From assembly GCF_029318635.1 (NCBI RefSeq), contig NZ_CP119676.1:2121001-2185000 (forward strand): a DNA stretch of 64,000 nucleotides, written 5' to 3'. Origin of the DNA: Varunaivibrio sulfuroxidans (GTDB taxonomy: Bacteria > Pseudomonadota > Alphaproteobacteria > Rhodospirillales > Magnetovibrionaceae). The notes beneath the pieces were generated by a model. That model was not told where the DNA came from. It ran no database searches and saw only the letters and a list, made by a program, of their open reading frames with translations. This document shows positions 41,358 through 49,571 of the stretch, piece after piece (positions within the stretch are counted from its first letter, which is position 1; each line of letters opens with the position of its first letter). The position numbers were made by a program, and so were the translations under genes.

Positions 41358-42149
41358 ATGATAACGATGAGCCCAAATGTGGATGACATTCTTGCCCGCC
41401 TAAAGGTGGAATTTGTCGCCGACGCGCTAGATCGGGTAGAAGATCTGGAGCGGCTTTTGGAAAGATGCAGCAAAGGCGACTGCTCCGGATTGGAGGTTCT
41501 CGCCGAAGTGCGCCGTCAAGCCCACTCCATCAAGGGGATGGGGGGGTCGTTTGGTTACCCCGCGGTCTCCGCGATTGGACACCGCCTGGAAGACTACCTG
41601 AGCGGATTGAAGGAGTTGAGCGAGCGCCACATTACGGATTGCTATCATTTTTTCGATGTCTTGCGTGAAATCCTCAAGGAGGGCGAGGACCCCGGTGAGG
41701 CTATTTCCGACATCGTTCTACAGAAACTCCCGGCGAAGTGGACTCCGGCGCTGGGCGACGGGCCGGGAAACGTCGAGGTCCTGGTGGCCATCAGCGCGAG
41801 GGTGTTAAAATCCTCGGTCGAACGGGAATTACATAATTTGGGGTATCGTTTTTTTAATGCGCAGGGCGGCTTCGATGTCTTGCAGCTTTCCTTGATGATG
41901 CGCCCCCACGCGGTAATCGTCTCGGCGGTGCTTCCTAATATTTGGGGCTTGGACGTGGCGCGTGCATTGGGCAGCATGGAAGTGACGCGCGATCTGCCGG
42001 TGGGAATCCTGACATCGTTCAGCGACGAGAAAATCGGACCGATGCCCCCGTCGGCAGTGATCATTCGTGAAACCGTCGATAGTCTAGACGAGGGATTGGC
42101 CCAGATCGCCGCGAGCATCAAGGTCGATGCCCCGGTGGACTCGCGTTGA
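41358..42149 (+). CDS. Hpt protein with C-terminal pseudo-receiver domain
   Basis: 263 residues. Residues 1-113 align with the Hpt protein at 20616 (same SPNV..ILARLKVEF opening, acceptor at the same position, H56 in RRQAHSIKGMGGSFGYPAVSAIG). Residues about 138-255 look like a response-regulator receiver (VEVLVAISARVLKSSVERELHNLGY; RPHAVIVSAVLPNIWGLDVARAL; LPVGILTSFSD). The acceptor Asp position is Ser190, so it cannot be phosphorylated normally. It probably binds a partner or acts as a phosphate sink regulator. It lies immediately before the tRNA and the island. Confidence 0.78.
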   Translation: MITMSPNVDDILARLKVEFVADALDRVEDLERLLERCSKGDCSGLEVLAEVRRQAHSIKGMGGSFGYPAVSAIGHRLEDYLSGLKELSERHITDCYHFFDVLREILKEGEDPGEAISDIVLQKLPAKWTPALGDGPGNVEVLVAISARVLKSSVERELHNLGYRFFNAQGGFDVLQLSLMMRPHAVIVSAVLPNIWGLDVARALGSMEVTRDLPVGILTSFSDEKIGPMPPSAVIIRETVDSLDEGLAQIAASIKVDAPVDSR

Positions 42150-42231
42150 GCGGCATCTTCTCCCCGGAACGCACGTCGGACTTCCGCCCCACACAAAACG
42201 TTGCTATAAGCGGGGCCTGGATTCTTTTTCC

Positions 42232-42308
42232 GGGCCCGTAGCTCAATTGGTTAGAGCCGGCCGCTCATAACGGTCTGGTTGCAGGTTCGAGTCCTGCCGG
42301 GCCCACCA
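42232..42308 (+). tRNA. tRNA with CAT anticodon (Met, or Ile2)
   Basis: 77 bases including an encoded CCA. Acceptor GGGCCCG/CGGGCCC, D-stem GCTC/GAGC, anticodon loop CTCATAA (anticodon CAT), T-stem GCAGG/CCTGC with loop TTCGAGT. It is an elongator type, without the initiator C1.A72 mismatch. Distinguishing tRNA-Met from lysidine-modified tRNA-Ile2 needs comparison with identity elements. The 3' half borders the integrase and is the likely attachment site of the island. Confidence 0.95.
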
Positions 42309-42400
42309 TTTCCCCTCTAAGGGGCTGGAATTATTAAACATCCAACTCCCACAACGCCTTAGCATTCCCAACTGGTACACAACGGTGGTACACATGAGGG

Positions 42401-44155
42401 ATGTCAAAGGTGCCAAAGAAACATAATCTGACGAAGCGTGGCGATGTTTGGTACTACCGCCGCCGTGTCCCCCAGGGTCTGGAAAAGGCTGTGGGCCAGT
42501 CCGTCGTTCAGTTTTCGCTCAAAACCAAAGACTTCAAAGTGGCCGCACGAATGCGCGACGAACTTGACGTCGAGTGGAATGACCGCTTTGACGCAGCCGC
42601 CAGACAATCCGATGACCCGGAACAGTCAAGGGCCGCATTGTCGCATCACGAAGCACTGCGAATTGTCCGAGAGTATGTACGCGAAACCGATCTCAAGTTT
42701 CAAAAACAAGAGGTCAAGCGCGGCCCCGTGCCAGAGGGCATCCAGCGGGACATTGAAATCGACCTTGGTATCTCTGAGCAAACCCTGGCAGACCCTTCCA
42801 ACGAAGAGGGGCTGTTGAAGGTTGGTGATGTCAGTGACAAGTTGCTCGCCCAACACAACATCGAATTGGATTTGAACGACCCGTTTCACGATGAGTTCTT
42901 CGAGTTTATGCGCCGAGCGTTGCTCGAAGTCTATCGCCGCGCCCAGGCTCGTCATAACCAGGACTTCTCACAGTCACACTACGATACCCTGTTCGCCCCA
43001 TCAGCTAGCAACGGGGCCAGGGCGACGCCTCTCATGCCGTTATCGAAGGTCTGCGATGAATACATCGAAGACTACGAACGTATGGCGGAGACCAAGAACA
43101 TCAGAAACAAACGTCGTCGGGACAAACGCGTCGGGGCTGATTTGATCCTCGAAGTTATGGGCAAGGATACGCCCATCCAAGACGTGACACGGAAGATGTG
43201 CCGTGAGTTTGTAGATGCCCTGTCAAAGCTGCCGCCAAACCGAAGGAAGCGGTTCAAGAAGCTTCCACTGGCAAAGGTGTTGGCAAAAGCTGAGAAGCAG
43301 GGTTTGTCGCCGATGAAGTGGGAAACGCAGAATAGCTATCTTTCGACCCTCAACAAGGTCTTGGATTTTGCCCGTATGGAAGGCTACATCGACAGCAATC
43401 CAGCGGAAGGTTTGATGCCGCTTGCGATCTCGGTCCCGGATGAAGAGAAGCGGGATCCATTCACCCTGGAACAGCTACAGGCCATCTTCAACGCCCCGAT
43501 CTATACCGGGTGCGTCGACGATGATCGGGGGCTGAACAAGCCGGGGCCGAACCATCCTAAACGTAGTCGCTTCTGGTTGCCGCTTATCAGCCTGTTCTCG
43601 GGCATGCGTATGAATGAAGTCTGTCAGTTCAATCTGGACGATTTGAAATGCACGGAAGCGGGCACACATTACTTTCATGTGTTCCCCAACACCAAAGATC
43701 AGCGGGTGAAGAACAAGTCCAGCCGTCGCATGTTTCCGGTCCACCCGATATTGATCCGTATAGGACTGCTCGATTACATCGAAGACCTGCGAGCAAAGGG
43801 AGAGACAAAAGCCTTCCCTGAAATACCCGTACCTAAGTCGGGATACAGGAGTGACGTTTTCACCAAGCGGTTCGCCAGCTTTCAAAAGGGTGTTGGCATC
43901 CCGCGTAAGGTGGGCACCTTCCCCAACGAACGCAGCTATTCGTTTCACAGCTTCCGCCATAATTTCCGAGATGAACTGCGGCGCATTGAAGCCCCGGTGG
44001 AAATCATCGAACGCCTCGGGGGCTGGACGTCTGGGGACACGGCGGTTCACAAGAAATACGGTAAGGGTCACGAGGCCGATCACTTATACAAGTACGTCAA
44101 GCGGATCGGTTATCCAGGACTGGACCTTTCACACCTGTATGTAAAGAAGAAGTAG
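42401..44155 (+). CDS. Tyrosine integrase (tRNA-site phage-type)
   Basis: 584 residues. The N-terminal segment (KHNLTKRGDVWYYRRRVPQGL) resembles the DUF6538 family start of some proteobacterial island integrases. It has a long middle region with SAM-like core-binding domain, then the catalytic domain: Arg in LFSGMRMNEVCQF, HSFRHNF (H-x2-R), a His/Trp in LGGWTSGD and the nucleophile Tyr in KKYGKGH. It recombines the island with the neighbouring tRNA gene. The ATG follows GAGGG. Confidence 0.93.
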   Translation: MSKVPKKHNLTKRGDVWYYRRRVPQGLEKAVGQSVVQFSLKTKDFKVAARMRDELDVEWNDRFDAAARQSDDPEQSRAALSHHEALRIVREYVRETDLKFQKQEVKRGPVPEGIQRDIEIDLGISEQTLADPSNEEGLLKVGDVSDKLLAQHNIELDLNDPFHDEFFEFMRRALLEVYRRAQARHNQDFSQSHYDTLFAPSASNGARATPLMPLSKVCDEYIEDYERMAETKNIRNKRRRDKRVGADLILEVMGKDTPIQDVTRKMCREFVDALSKLPPNRRKRFKKLPLAKVLAKAEKQGLSPMKWETQNSYLSTLNKVLDFARMEGYIDSNPAEGLMPLAISVPDEEKRDPFTLEQLQAIFNAPIYTGCVDDDRGLNKPGPNHPKRSRFWLPLISLFSGMRMNEVCQFNLDDLKCTEAGTHYFHVFPNTKDQRVKNKSSRRMFPVHPILIRIGLLDYIEDLRAKGETKAFPEIPVPKSGYRSDVFTKRFASFQKGVGIPRKVGTFPNERSYSFHSFRHNFRDELRRIEAPVEIIERLGGWTSGDTAVHKKYGKGHEADHLYKYVKRIGYPGLDLSHLYVKKK

Positions 44156-44227
44156 GATACAGGGTCAAGCCAAGGAGGGCGGGGAATATGCTGACCACCC
44201 AGAACAAAATGTACGCGGAGGGGGGCT

Positions 44228-45478
44228 ATGTCTAAACCTAGCTCGACCAAAGGCTCTGGCGGCATAAAAATTATCAAGGGTGGCGGGAAGCACCTTCTTG
44301 AACAGGTTGATATAAGTAAGAAAAAGACAAAAAAGAAAACACAAAAAAAGAAAACAGGATCAAAGGGATCAAAGAAGGGCAGACCTGCAACGCATGGGCT
44401 TTCAGGCACCCCTACATACGGTTCCAGGCGCAATGCTCAACAGCGTTGCGAAAACCCCAACCATCCTCAATATAAGGATTACGGAGGGAGGGGGATTGAA
44501 TGCCGGATCACGGTGATGGATTTGGTCGAAGACATTGGTCTTTGCCCAGAAGGCATGACCTTAGACCGAATAGACCCTAACGGTCATTATGAAAAAGGCA
44601 ACATCCAGTGGGCGACGCCCCTGGAACAGGCGAATAACCGCCGTCCTGCACGATCTTCCGAGCAATATAAGGAACAGGCTCTCCGGGATATACGTGCAAC
44701 TGCACAGTCCTGGAAGGACAATACCCGCTGGTGGAACCTGTCCCTCAAACTGATAAACCACGGGGCGCTCCCCGAGGCTGAGCGCAAGGAATTGAAGACC
44801 CTCAATGGCGGGCATCGGTTCCCCCGGACTTCGTTCGAGTTAGATGAACCGAGAGACTGGGCACATCACTCAGCAGGCAAGGTTCGTCTGCCGTCCCTAA
44901 TCCATCCAGGGCATGAGGTGCGTATTTCGTGTGGCCCTGTGGGGGGCATGAGAGACAAAACCGAAATTGAACGGGGCTTGCTTGCGGGTTTGGCGCAGGT
45001 ACCCCTGTCCGGCAATTCAGATAAAAGCCATAGAGCCATCATCAAACGCTTCGTTCAGAACTTTGAAGACAGGTCCATGATGGGTCTGTGCTTTTCGGCT
45101 CAGGACTTTGACCCTGAACACCAAACCCCCTCGAAGCTTTGCCCGGAACGGTTATTGCTTGCCCTTGCATCCCGATTGCACCTGAAAAAGAAATGGAATG
45201 TTCGGTTCATGCCTATGAGTGATCTGTCGGAAGTGTTGGAGAACGGCAATGCAGACGACTTAATCGGGCACTGCTTGTTTATCCCCGATTTTCATGTTTC
45301 CGGTCCCAGGGGGTTTGGCATCCCACCCTGGCAAGTGGACGACCTGCTCGACCTGTTGAGGGAACGGATCGACTACAACAACCCCACTGTTATTTATGCT
45401 GAGGCACCGTGGAAATTAAGCAAACAAATCGATCACTTCATAAATGATTACTATCTGCGAATGTCCGAAAATGCTTAG
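44228..45478 (+). CDS. Basic protein with HNH/AP2-like DNA-binding motif
   Basis: 416 residues. Residues 1-55 are very Lys-rich. Residues 62-140 (YGSRRNAQQRCENPNHPQYKDYGGRGIECR..TLDRIDPNGHYEKGNIQWATPLEQANNRR) match the style of phage HNH-related domains with YGGRGI and RIDNDGxY..NCRWAT segments. The C-terminal half is unrecognised; a distant resemblance to DnaC/IstB ATPases (IPDF.., WQVDDLLDLLRERIDYNNPTVIYAEAP) is weak and no Walker A is seen. It directly follows the integrase, so a role in island maintenance or transfer is possible but unproven. Confidence 0.6.
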   Translation: MSKPSSTKGSGGIKIIKGGGKHLLEQVDISKKKTKKKTQKKKTGSKGSKKGRPATHGLSGTPTYGSRRNAQQRCENPNHPQYKDYGGRGIECRITVMDLVEDIGLCPEGMTLDRIDPNGHYEKGNIQWATPLEQANNRRPARSSEQYKEQALRDIRATAQSWKDNTRWWNLSLKLINHGALPEAERKELKTLNGGHRFPRTSFELDEPRDWAHHSAGKVRLPSLIHPGHEVRISCGPVGGMRDKTEIERGLLAGLAQVPLSGNSDKSHRAIIKRFVQNFEDRSMMGLCFSAQDFDPEHQTPSKLCPERLLLALASRLHLKKKWNVRFMPMSDLSEVLENGNADDLIGHCLFIPDFHVSGPRGFGIPPWQVDDLLDLLRERIDYNNPTVIYAEAPWKLSKQIDHFINDYYLRMSENA

Positions 45479-45781
45479 GGCAATACTGTCTGTAAGGACA
45501 TTGACTGAAACTACTAAACGTCTCTCAAACTAACCATTTAAGCTGTAGAGATCACTTTTGCCCATCCAGTTGAAATTCCAAGGTAATAATCAAAATTTAG
45601 TTACAAAAACTGTAGGTAATTCCAGCCGTGGCTGGACCAATTATCACAAAACGCGCAAACCAAACGACCGGGCTGCCTGAAAATCATATAGAGCGTTGTT
45701 TTTATTGAATAAAATTGTGTTTCCCGAGTGTTCTAGTTGTTATGGTTTTAAAACAACCAAAACAACACCTAGGGAACCCCA
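45479..45781. other. AT-rich intergenic region with imperfect dyad
   Basis: 303 bases without a gene, AT-rich. An imperfect inverted repeat spans 45721-45776 around GTTTTAAAAC (45745-45754), just before the DUF488 start. It could be a promoter/operator or a recombination site for the adjacent recombinase. Confidence 0.4.
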
Positions 45782-46165
45782 ATGCCTATCAGCATTCAAA
45801 AGCATTGCCGATTGAGCCCAGAGCCAACGGACGGCACACGTTTGTTAGTCATGCGATACTGGCCTCGTGGATGCAACAGGGATCAGTTCGATATGTGGCT
45901 GCCGGACCTTGCCCCGTCCAGGAAACTTCTGGCCTGGGTTAAGGGACAACAGCAATCACAAGAACATGACCTACTGCGGGTCAATGAGATTTGGCGGGAT
46001 CGTTATATCGGTGAGATGGAGGCGCAATCTGGTCTGATCGCAGAACTCAGAGGGCAGCATGAAGTCGGTCAGGTCATAACCCTGCTGTGCTCGTGTCACC
46101 GACCTGAGGAATGCCATAGGTCCGTTTTACGCGATTTGATCCTTGGTGGTAGGAGAACATTTTGA
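45782..46165 (+). CDS. DUF488 family protein
   Basis: 127 residues, matching the YeaO-like DUF488 pattern (RLLVMRYWPRGCNRDQFDMWLPDLAPSRKLLAW and the C-terminal VITLLCSCHRPEECHRSVLRDLI, with the characteristic Cys-x-Cys..CHR). DUF488 proteins are small, of unknown function, and often found near redox or restriction genes. The stop overlaps the recombinase start (TGATG), so the two are translationally coupled. Confidence 0.82.
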   Translation: MPISIQKHCRLSPEPTDGTRLLVMRYWPRGCNRDQFDMWLPDLAPSRKLLAWVKGQQQSQEHDLLRVNEIWRDRYIGEMEAQSGLIAELRGQHEVGQVITLLCSCHRPEECHRSVLRDLILGGRRTF

Positions 46166-47139
46166 TGGACACTCTAACTCGCGATAATCATCACTTATCA
46201 CGACCCAAAAACACCCCCCAGCCTAGGTCGTCGACGGACTTGGTTGAGGCCACAGGGAGTGTCAGGGATTACGTCCGCAACTCGGTTTCATCAAACACGA
46301 AACGGGCCTATCAGTCCGACCTCAAGCACTTTGCAAATTGGGGCGGAACGATCCCTGCAACCGACGTGGTGGTGGCCGAGTACCTTGCCGCTCACGCCCA
46401 TACACTGTCCGTTGCCACCCTGACCCGCCGTCTGGCTTCCATCAGCAAGGCGCATTCTGCCAAGGGCCTCATCAGCCCCACAAAGGCCGAGTTGGTCAAG
46501 TCCACCCTGCGGGGCATTAAGCGTGCTCATACGACCTCACAGCGAACAGCACGACCCCTGCTAATCAAAGACCTCATACAGATCACGCAATTGCTGGGCG
46601 ACGGCATGAAGGATACGCGAGATCGCGCCATGCTGCTTATTGGGTTCGCGGGTGGGTTTCGGCGATCCGAACTTGTCTCGATCAATTGCAATGACATTGA
46701 AGCTGTCCGCCAAGGCATCATCGTTTACATCCGCCGCTCAAAAACCGATCAGGACGGGGAGGGTCGAACGATTGGCATTCCCCATGGGCGATCCCGGTGC
46801 TGCCCAGTGTCTGCCCTTACAGAATGGCTAACATGTTCCGGCATTGAGAGTGGTCCAGTATTTCGACCGGTAGACCGACATGGCAAGATTTGCAATCAAC
46901 GCTTATCCGGAGAAGCCGTTGCGTTGGTTGTCAAGGAGCGTGTCGAAACCATCGGGTTGAACCAGCAAGAATTTTCAGGCCATAGCCTAAGAGCCGGCCT
47001 TGCGACCAGTGCGGCAACGGCTGGCGTATCGTTATGGAAAATTCGACAGCAAACGGGCCATGCTTCGGACGCCATGTTGTCGAGGTACATCCGCGATGGC
47101 GAACTGTTCGTTGATAACGCGGCTGGGGTGTTGCTGTAA
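46165..47139 (+). CDS. Tyrosine recombinase, XerC/D-like
   Basis: 324 residues. The N-terminal SAM-like core-binding domain (SVRDYVRNSVSSNTKRAYQSDLKHFANW) precedes the catalytic domain: Arg in GFAGGFRRSELVSI, Lys in RRSKTDQ, GHSLRAG (H-x2-R), TGHAS and the nucleophile Tyr in LSRYIRDG. All catalytic residues are present. ATG 46165 follows AGGAG by nine bases. It is coupled to the DUF488 gene and separate from the integrase at 42.4 kb, so it may serve another site. Confidence 0.9.
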   Translation: MDTLTRDNHHLSRPKNTPQPRSSTDLVEATGSVRDYVRNSVSSNTKRAYQSDLKHFANWGGTIPATDVVVAEYLAAHAHTLSVATLTRRLASISKAHSAKGLISPTKAELVKSTLRGIKRAHTTSQRTARPLLIKDLIQITQLLGDGMKDTRDRAMLLIGFAGGFRRSELVSINCNDIEAVRQGIIVYIRRSKTDQDGEGRTIGIPHGRSRCCPVSALTEWLTCSGIESGPVFRPVDRHGKICNQRLSGEAVALVVKERVETIGLNQQEFSGHSLRAGLATSAATAGVSLWKIRQQTGHASDAMLSRYIRDGELFVDNAAGVLL

Positions 47140-47464
47140 TAAACCCGAATTTATTGAAATTTCCCAAAACTCTAAGGTTTCTGTGGGGTGTAGGGTATTT
47201 CACCAAAATTTCACCACATCTGGTGCAATTAATTGCACTGACTACACCATATTGCCATACCCGCTACATATCGATAGAATTGACGCAGTGGCCCATATGG
47301 CGTCAATGGCTCTCCCTCTCTGCCCCGTCTAGGGGAGATAAATGATGGCGCTGTACGGGGCTTAAAACGGCCTAAAGAATTTTAGTTTAACTTTCGTACC
47401 AGTCTTGTCGAAAAATCAGTATGTAGTAGATTACAGTTTCAATTGAACGCGGATGTAGGTGGCC
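47140..47464. promoter_or_regulatory. Upstream region of the methyltransferase with 16-bp palindrome
   Basis: About 325 bases without a gene. A perfect 16-bp palindrome GTGCAATT/AATTGCAC lies at 47223-47238, with AT-rich sequence between 47380 and 47450. It may hold an operator for self-regulation of the restriction-modification block; this is inference. Confidence 0.45.
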
Positions 47465-48616
47465 ATGAAGCTAACGGCGGTAGATTTATTTTGTGGAGCA
47501 GGTGGCTTATCTGAAGGCTTCCGCCAAGCTGGCTTTGATGTACTTGTCGGAGTAGACAGCGACCCCTACGCAATTCAGACATTTAAAGTTACCCATCCGG
47601 GCGCGGTTGGGATTTGCCGGGACATTGAGCAGGTATCTGCATCGCAATTGATGGAAAAAACGGGCTTAAAGCAAGGTGAGCTCACCTGCCTCGTTGGAGG
47701 CCCACCCTGCCAAGCCTTTAGCGTTTACAATCATCAACGCGGAATGCATGACGACCGCAGTGGACTGTTTCGCCACTACCTCAGGATCGTTCAAGAACTT
47801 CGCCCCGAGTGGGTGGTGATGGAAAATGTCCTTGGCATAACGTCTGCGGGAAATGGGCAAGCAGTCCAAGAGATCAAGAGTGAGTTGTACAAACTGGGCT
47901 ATGACGTTGATACCTCAATCTTGAAAGCGGAAGACTTCGGTGTCCCTCAGGAACGGCGGAGAATTTTCTTTGTAGGCAATCGAATTAACAGCCCTATTCC
48001 TGAGTTTGTTCCCACCTTTGGCGTCAATGATGACAAGCCTTTTGTTACTGTATGGGATGCTATTTCAGACCTTCCCACTATCGGTAATGGTGAAGATGCT
48101 GGGGCATCTAAATATCGCACTCAAGCGACCAATGAGTTTCAGCGTGAAATGCGCGGGAATGCAAAGACTGTAACTTGTCATGTTGCCCCCAAACTCGGTC
48201 AGATAAATCTAGACCGCATGAAACATATTCCCGAAGGTGGAAGCTGGCGAGATATTCCGTTTGACCTTCTGCCTGCCGGAATGAAGCGTGCCAAACGAAG
48301 CGACCACACAAAGCGTTATGGTAGGTTAGTCAAAACAGGTCTGTCGTCCACTATCTTGACGAAATGCGATTTACATTGGAGCGCCTGTATTCATCCGAAC
48401 CAGGACCGTACACTCACAGTACGTGAAGCAGCACGATTGCAATCGTTCCCCGACCTTTATGTTTTTGAAGGCCCGAGAACTGAGCAATACGTTCAAGTGG
48501 GGAATGCTGTTCCCCCTCGCCTTGCGCGACATGTGGCAGAAGAAATTTTACGTGTGGCGTCTTATTCCGCTGACAGCCAAATTGACGAGCCAGTGAAGCT
48601 GACCCTAGTTAAATGA
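47465..48616 (+). CDS. DNA (cytosine-5) methyltransferase
   Basis: 383 residues. Motif I DLFCGAGGLSEGF, motif IV GGPPCQAFS with the catalytic Cys, motif VI ENV, motif VIII QERRRIFFVG, motif IX/X near REAARLQSFPD and QVGNAVPP. The variable target-recognition region is about residues 220-310. It methylates a specific DNA sequence, presumably protecting against the NotI-family nuclease whose gene converges and overlaps by 8 bases. The ATG at 47465 is chosen (AGGTGG before it); GTG 47459 is possible. Confidence 0.95.
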   Translation: MKLTAVDLFCGAGGLSEGFRQAGFDVLVGVDSDPYAIQTFKVTHPGAVGICRDIEQVSASQLMEKTGLKQGELTCLVGGPPCQAFSVYNHQRGMHDDRSGLFRHYLRIVQELRPEWVVMENVLGITSAGNGQAVQEIKSELYKLGYDVDTSILKAEDFGVPQERRRIFFVGNRINSPIPEFVPTFGVNDDKPFVTVWDAISDLPTIGNGEDAGASKYRTQATNEFQREMRGNAKTVTCHVAPKLGQINLDRMKHIPEGGSWRDIPFDLLPAGMKRAKRSDHTKRYGRLVKTGLSSTILTKCDLHWSACIHPNQDRTLTVREAARLQSFPDLYVFEGPRTEQYVQVGNAVPPRLARHVAEEILRVASYSADSQIDEPVKLTLVK

Positions 48617-49532
48617 GCTTCGATAGCGCGTTGTTCACAGCACTCTCGTACACATTCTGATCCGGAAGGTTCATAGGGGCCGTAAAAGCGAGAGCGACCT
48701 GATCGACAGTCGTCGTCAATTGCCCTGTAAATACGAGTGGTGCAGAGCCAGATGTTTGCTCCGTTCCCAACCCATAGCTTCTAAATGTGATGGTGCCGTT
48801 ACCGGGTTGGTATTCATGCAGGTGGTTTCCAAGCCTTTCCCGGATACGCTCATAAACCTGATGTGGGCAAACGAAAAACAATCCCTTGCTACAGAGACGT
48901 TCACGCCGGAGTACATGACCTTTGTAGATCAGTTGCGGCAAGATGCGTTTGTTTACATTCTCCCAATTCAGGCCAGCATTACTGTATCCAGGGGTGCGGC
49001 CTTGGGGGTCGGTAAACGATTGTCCGTTGAAATAGCACCCAGCCTGATCAGAGTAGTTACCAGTTGTGTCAATGGTTTGGACTTCCAACGCGGTAAGGTC
49101 TTGCACCTCTCCACTTGGCAAAAGTCGGGCGAGTATCCAGTCCATGTAATAATTGCGTTGACCCGCAGCACCCTGCATTGGTTTCGGCAGGGGAAGTTCA
49201 CGACCGAAATACCTTCCGAAAACACATACATGCTTGTCCGTTAATTTGCCTTCACCGCGTAAAATAGACGCCTGATCAGGAGCAACAAGTTGTACGCCGG
49301 GGCCGAAGGCTTCCGTCGCAACGTCTTCCAACATTCCATAGTTTTCGGCATACATGCGGTTAGGGCAACAAATGACGGCCTCATCAGAAGTGATTTGACG
49401 AACCGCACAGGCTCCATGTGAAGGCTTGATGCAATCCGACCCAACAAAGGGGCACTGCACGTTCTGTACGTATTCTGATGCCTGAGGGTCAAGTGGTGTA
49501 AAGCCGAAAAACTCGGATACTGACAGTGCCAT
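48609..49532 (-). CDS. NotI-family type II restriction endonuclease
   Basis: 307 residues. It has the N-terminal cysteine pattern of NotI relatives, C27, C34, C42 and C55/C56 (QCPFVGSDCIKPSHGACAV..AVICCPNRMY), known in NotI to bind iron. The PD-(D/E)XK-type active site is D131 (YYMDWILARLL) and E150-V-Q152, as in the E-x-Q variant of the family. It cleaves double-stranded DNA at a specific site; the site cannot be read from sequence. It lies 39 bases downstream of the helicase gene on the same strand and convergent with the methyltransferase. Confidence 0.82.
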   Translation of the reverse strand: MALSVSEFFGFTPLDPQASEYVQNVQCPFVGSDCIKPSHGACAVRQITSDEAVICCPNRMYAENYGMLEDVATEAFGPGVQLVAPDQASILRGEGKLTDKHVCVFGRYFGRELPLPKPMQGAAGQRNYYMDWILARLLPSGEVQDLTALEVQTIDTTGNYSDQAGCYFNGQSFTDPQGRTPGYSNAGLNWENVNKRILPQLIYKGHVLRRERLCSKGLFFVCPHQVYERIRERLGNHLHEYQPGNGTITFRSYGLGTEQTSGSAPLVFTGQLTTTVDQVALAFTAPMNLPDQNVYESAVNNALSKLI

Positions 49533-49571
49533 TCACACCTCTCCCTTTAATTTACACGATACAGCCATGAC

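Noticed and set aside
42281..42308. Search for attR: second copy of the tRNA 3' end in 44-57 kb
   Set aside because: No matching stretch of GTCCTGCCGGGCCC was seen; an exact string search outside the window would be needed.
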